64,000 bases of DNA. Origin: Yersinia enterocolitica. GTDB taxonomy: Bacteria; Pseudomonadota; Gammaproteobacteria; Enterobacterales; Enterobacteriaceae. Positions 63,053-64,000 of the stretch are shown here, piece after piece; position 1 is the first letter of the stretch, and every line of letters starts with the position of its first letter. The stretch is taken from positions 620,001 through 684,000 of the forward strand of contig NBTC02000002.1 in NCBI GenBank assembly GCA_002082245.2, given 5' to 3'. Under the pieces are notes generated by a model. That model searched no databases and was not told the DNA's origin. It saw nothing but the letters and a program-made list of their open reading frames with translations. The translations under genes were made by a program, and so were the position numbers.

Positions 63053-64000
63053 TTAAAGAGAGATATTTTTTTCTGTTTTTGCATCAAAGATATGGCATTT
63101 ATCCATATCAAATTGGAAGTACACGGTGCGATGCAGGCCACTTTCAATAATTGGCCGTGCTTCATCAGACGGTAAGCGACAAGTCAATTCAAAGTCGTCA
63201 ACCTTGATGTATAAGAAGAATTCATGCCCCATGTTTTCCACACGAACTAATTCACCTTGCGAATGGTTATTGGCAAAGGGTTGTTGTGACATGCGAATAA
63301 ATTCTGGACGTACACCAAAGAACACTTTTTCTCCGGCATGGGCGGCCACTTTGGCTTGCTGTTTTTCACTCAATACCAGAGTGTATTGGCCAACTGTCAG
63401 GCCAATCTGCCCCTCTTTTTCTACCAGCGTACTCGGTTTGATGTTCATTTCCGGTGCACCAATAAAACCTGCAACAAACATGTTGGTAGGGAAGTGGTAG
63501 AGATTATCCGGGGTATCAACTTGCATGATGTGGCCCAGTTTCATTACACAGATTCTGTCACCCATGGTCATGGCTTCGGTCTGGTCATGGGTAACATAAA
63601 CAGTTGTTGCTGCTTTGCCGCTTTTTTTCAATTGCTTATGCAAATCTGAGATGCGGATACGCATTGAGGCACGCAACTTGGCATCGAGGTTCGACAACGG
63701 TTCATCAAACAAGAAAACATCAGGTTTTTTCACAATCGCCCGGCCTACTGCCACACGTTGTGCCTGGCCACCTGACAACTGGCGCGGCAGTCTGTCCAGC
63801 AGGTCTTCCAGCTCCAGGATTTTGGCCGCTTCTGCGACTTGCGCTTCAATCTGATCTTTTGGCAGCTTGCTCAGTTTCAGGCCAAAGGCCAGATTCTCTT
63901 TCACTGTCATGTGCGGATATAACGCATAGTTCTGGAACACCATGGCAATACCACGTGATTTAGGTGCCAGATTATTGACTACCCGATCACCAATTCGAAC
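63053..64000 (-). CDS. togA: Oligogalacturonide ABC transporter ATPase TogA, partial
   Basis: C-terminal 315 residues of an MsmK/UgpC-type ATPase; the N-terminus with the Walker A motif lies beyond the right edge. Present are the Q-loop (MVFQNYALYPHMTVKEN), signature LSGGQAQRVAVGRAI, Walker B VFLFDEPLSNLDAKL, switch His in VTHDQTEAMT, and a C-terminal TOBE-type regulatory domain (about the last 120 residues). It energises import by TogMN. An ATG at 63943 falls inside the conserved region and is not the start. togB follows on the same strand. Confidence 0.93.
   Translation of the reverse strand, partial: VRIGDRVVNNLAPKSRGIAMVFQNYALYPHMTVKENLAFGLKLSKLPKDQIEAQVAEAAKILELEDLLDRLPRQLSGGQAQRVAVGRAIVKKPDVFLFDEPLSNLDAKLRASMRIRISDLHKQLKKSGKAATTVYVTHDQTEAMTMGDRICVMKLGHIMQVDTPDNLYHFPTNMFVAGFIGAPEMNIKPSTLVEKEGQIGLTVGQYTLVLSEKQQAKVAAHAGEKVFFGVRPEFIRMSQQPFANNHSQGELVRVENMGHEFFLYIKVDDFELTCRLPSDEARPIIESGLHRTVYFQFDMDKCHIFDAKTEKNISL

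Noticed and set aside
1..64000. CRISPR arrays, tRNA or rRNA genes, complete insertion sequences, ERIC-type repeats
   Set aside because: Looked for on both strands by eye; nothing with the required repeats, cloverleaf or transposase was recognised. A tRNA scan and a repeat search would settle it.

Overview
The window reads as chromosomal DNA of a gammaproteobacterium of the genus Yersinia or a very close relative. The main evidence is the core block at about 44.4-60.5 kb. It carries letB-letA, msrC, proQ-prc, htpX, a yebQ-type exporter, ogl, kdgR, amiD, tcyP and ydjM, all at enterobacterial lengths and with the expected catalytic residues. Beside it lie the pectin-catabolism genes kdgM and togA-togB, as in Yersinia and the soft-rot enterobacteria. 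The species cannot be named from what I see. I recognise no rRNA, tRNA or CRISPR array.

Region 1 (1-15.2 kb) is prophage-derived. It has a YnfC-type lipoprotein, a Rha-family phage regulator behind a long hairpin, and one 2775-residue polyvalent phage protein. That protein has two HExxH motifs, a triplicated 42-residue module and a long C-terminal domain. Behind it sit two overlapping genes that I read as a complete Pycsar anti-phage operon: a PycTM membrane effector and a PycC class III nucleotide cyclase. This is the most interesting feature of the window. Next come a small membrane protein, a lambda-type integrase lacking its N-terminus, and, fused back to back with it, the 3' end of a phage antitermination Q gene. 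This looks like the scar of a large prophage deletion. A possible late-leader RNA and small remnant or accessory genes follow.

Region 2 (15.2-22.7 kb) is a mixed accessory zone. It has a signal-less lipase, small orphan genes, a lipoprotein, an alpha/beta hydrolase, a serine-recombinase remnant, a lipoprotein that is essentially a free TolA domain III, an ICL/PEP-mutase family gene overlapping a full-length ada, and a broken tyrosine recombinase. Region 3 (22.7-35.4 kb) is ordinary chromosome: rluF, a TetR/EamA-transporter pair, a second EamA transporter, a DcrB-type lipoprotein, a yfcF-type glutathione transferase, a GNAT enzyme, a patatin lipoprotein, several small proteins (including a likely yniD) and a three-PAS diguanylate cyclase with an I-site.

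Region 4 (35.6-41.6 kb, minus strand) is a six-gene archaic chaperone-usher pilus operon in the order of the Acinetobacter csu cluster: three spore-coat-U pilins, chaperone, usher, two-domain tip adhesin. A DHA2-type exporter with a divergent LysR gene separates it from the core block.

Region 5 (44.4-64 kb) is envelope maintenance (LetAB, Prc, HtpX, AmiD), RNA chaperone ProQ, methionine sulfoxide and cystine functions (MsrC, TcyP), SOS-linked YdjM, and the oligogalacturonide regulon. KdgM brings pectin oligomers through the outer membrane, TogB/TogA serve the inner-membrane ABC importer, Ogl cleaves the products, and KdgR represses. KdgR-box-like sites lie in front of ogl and kdgM. togA runs off the right edge.
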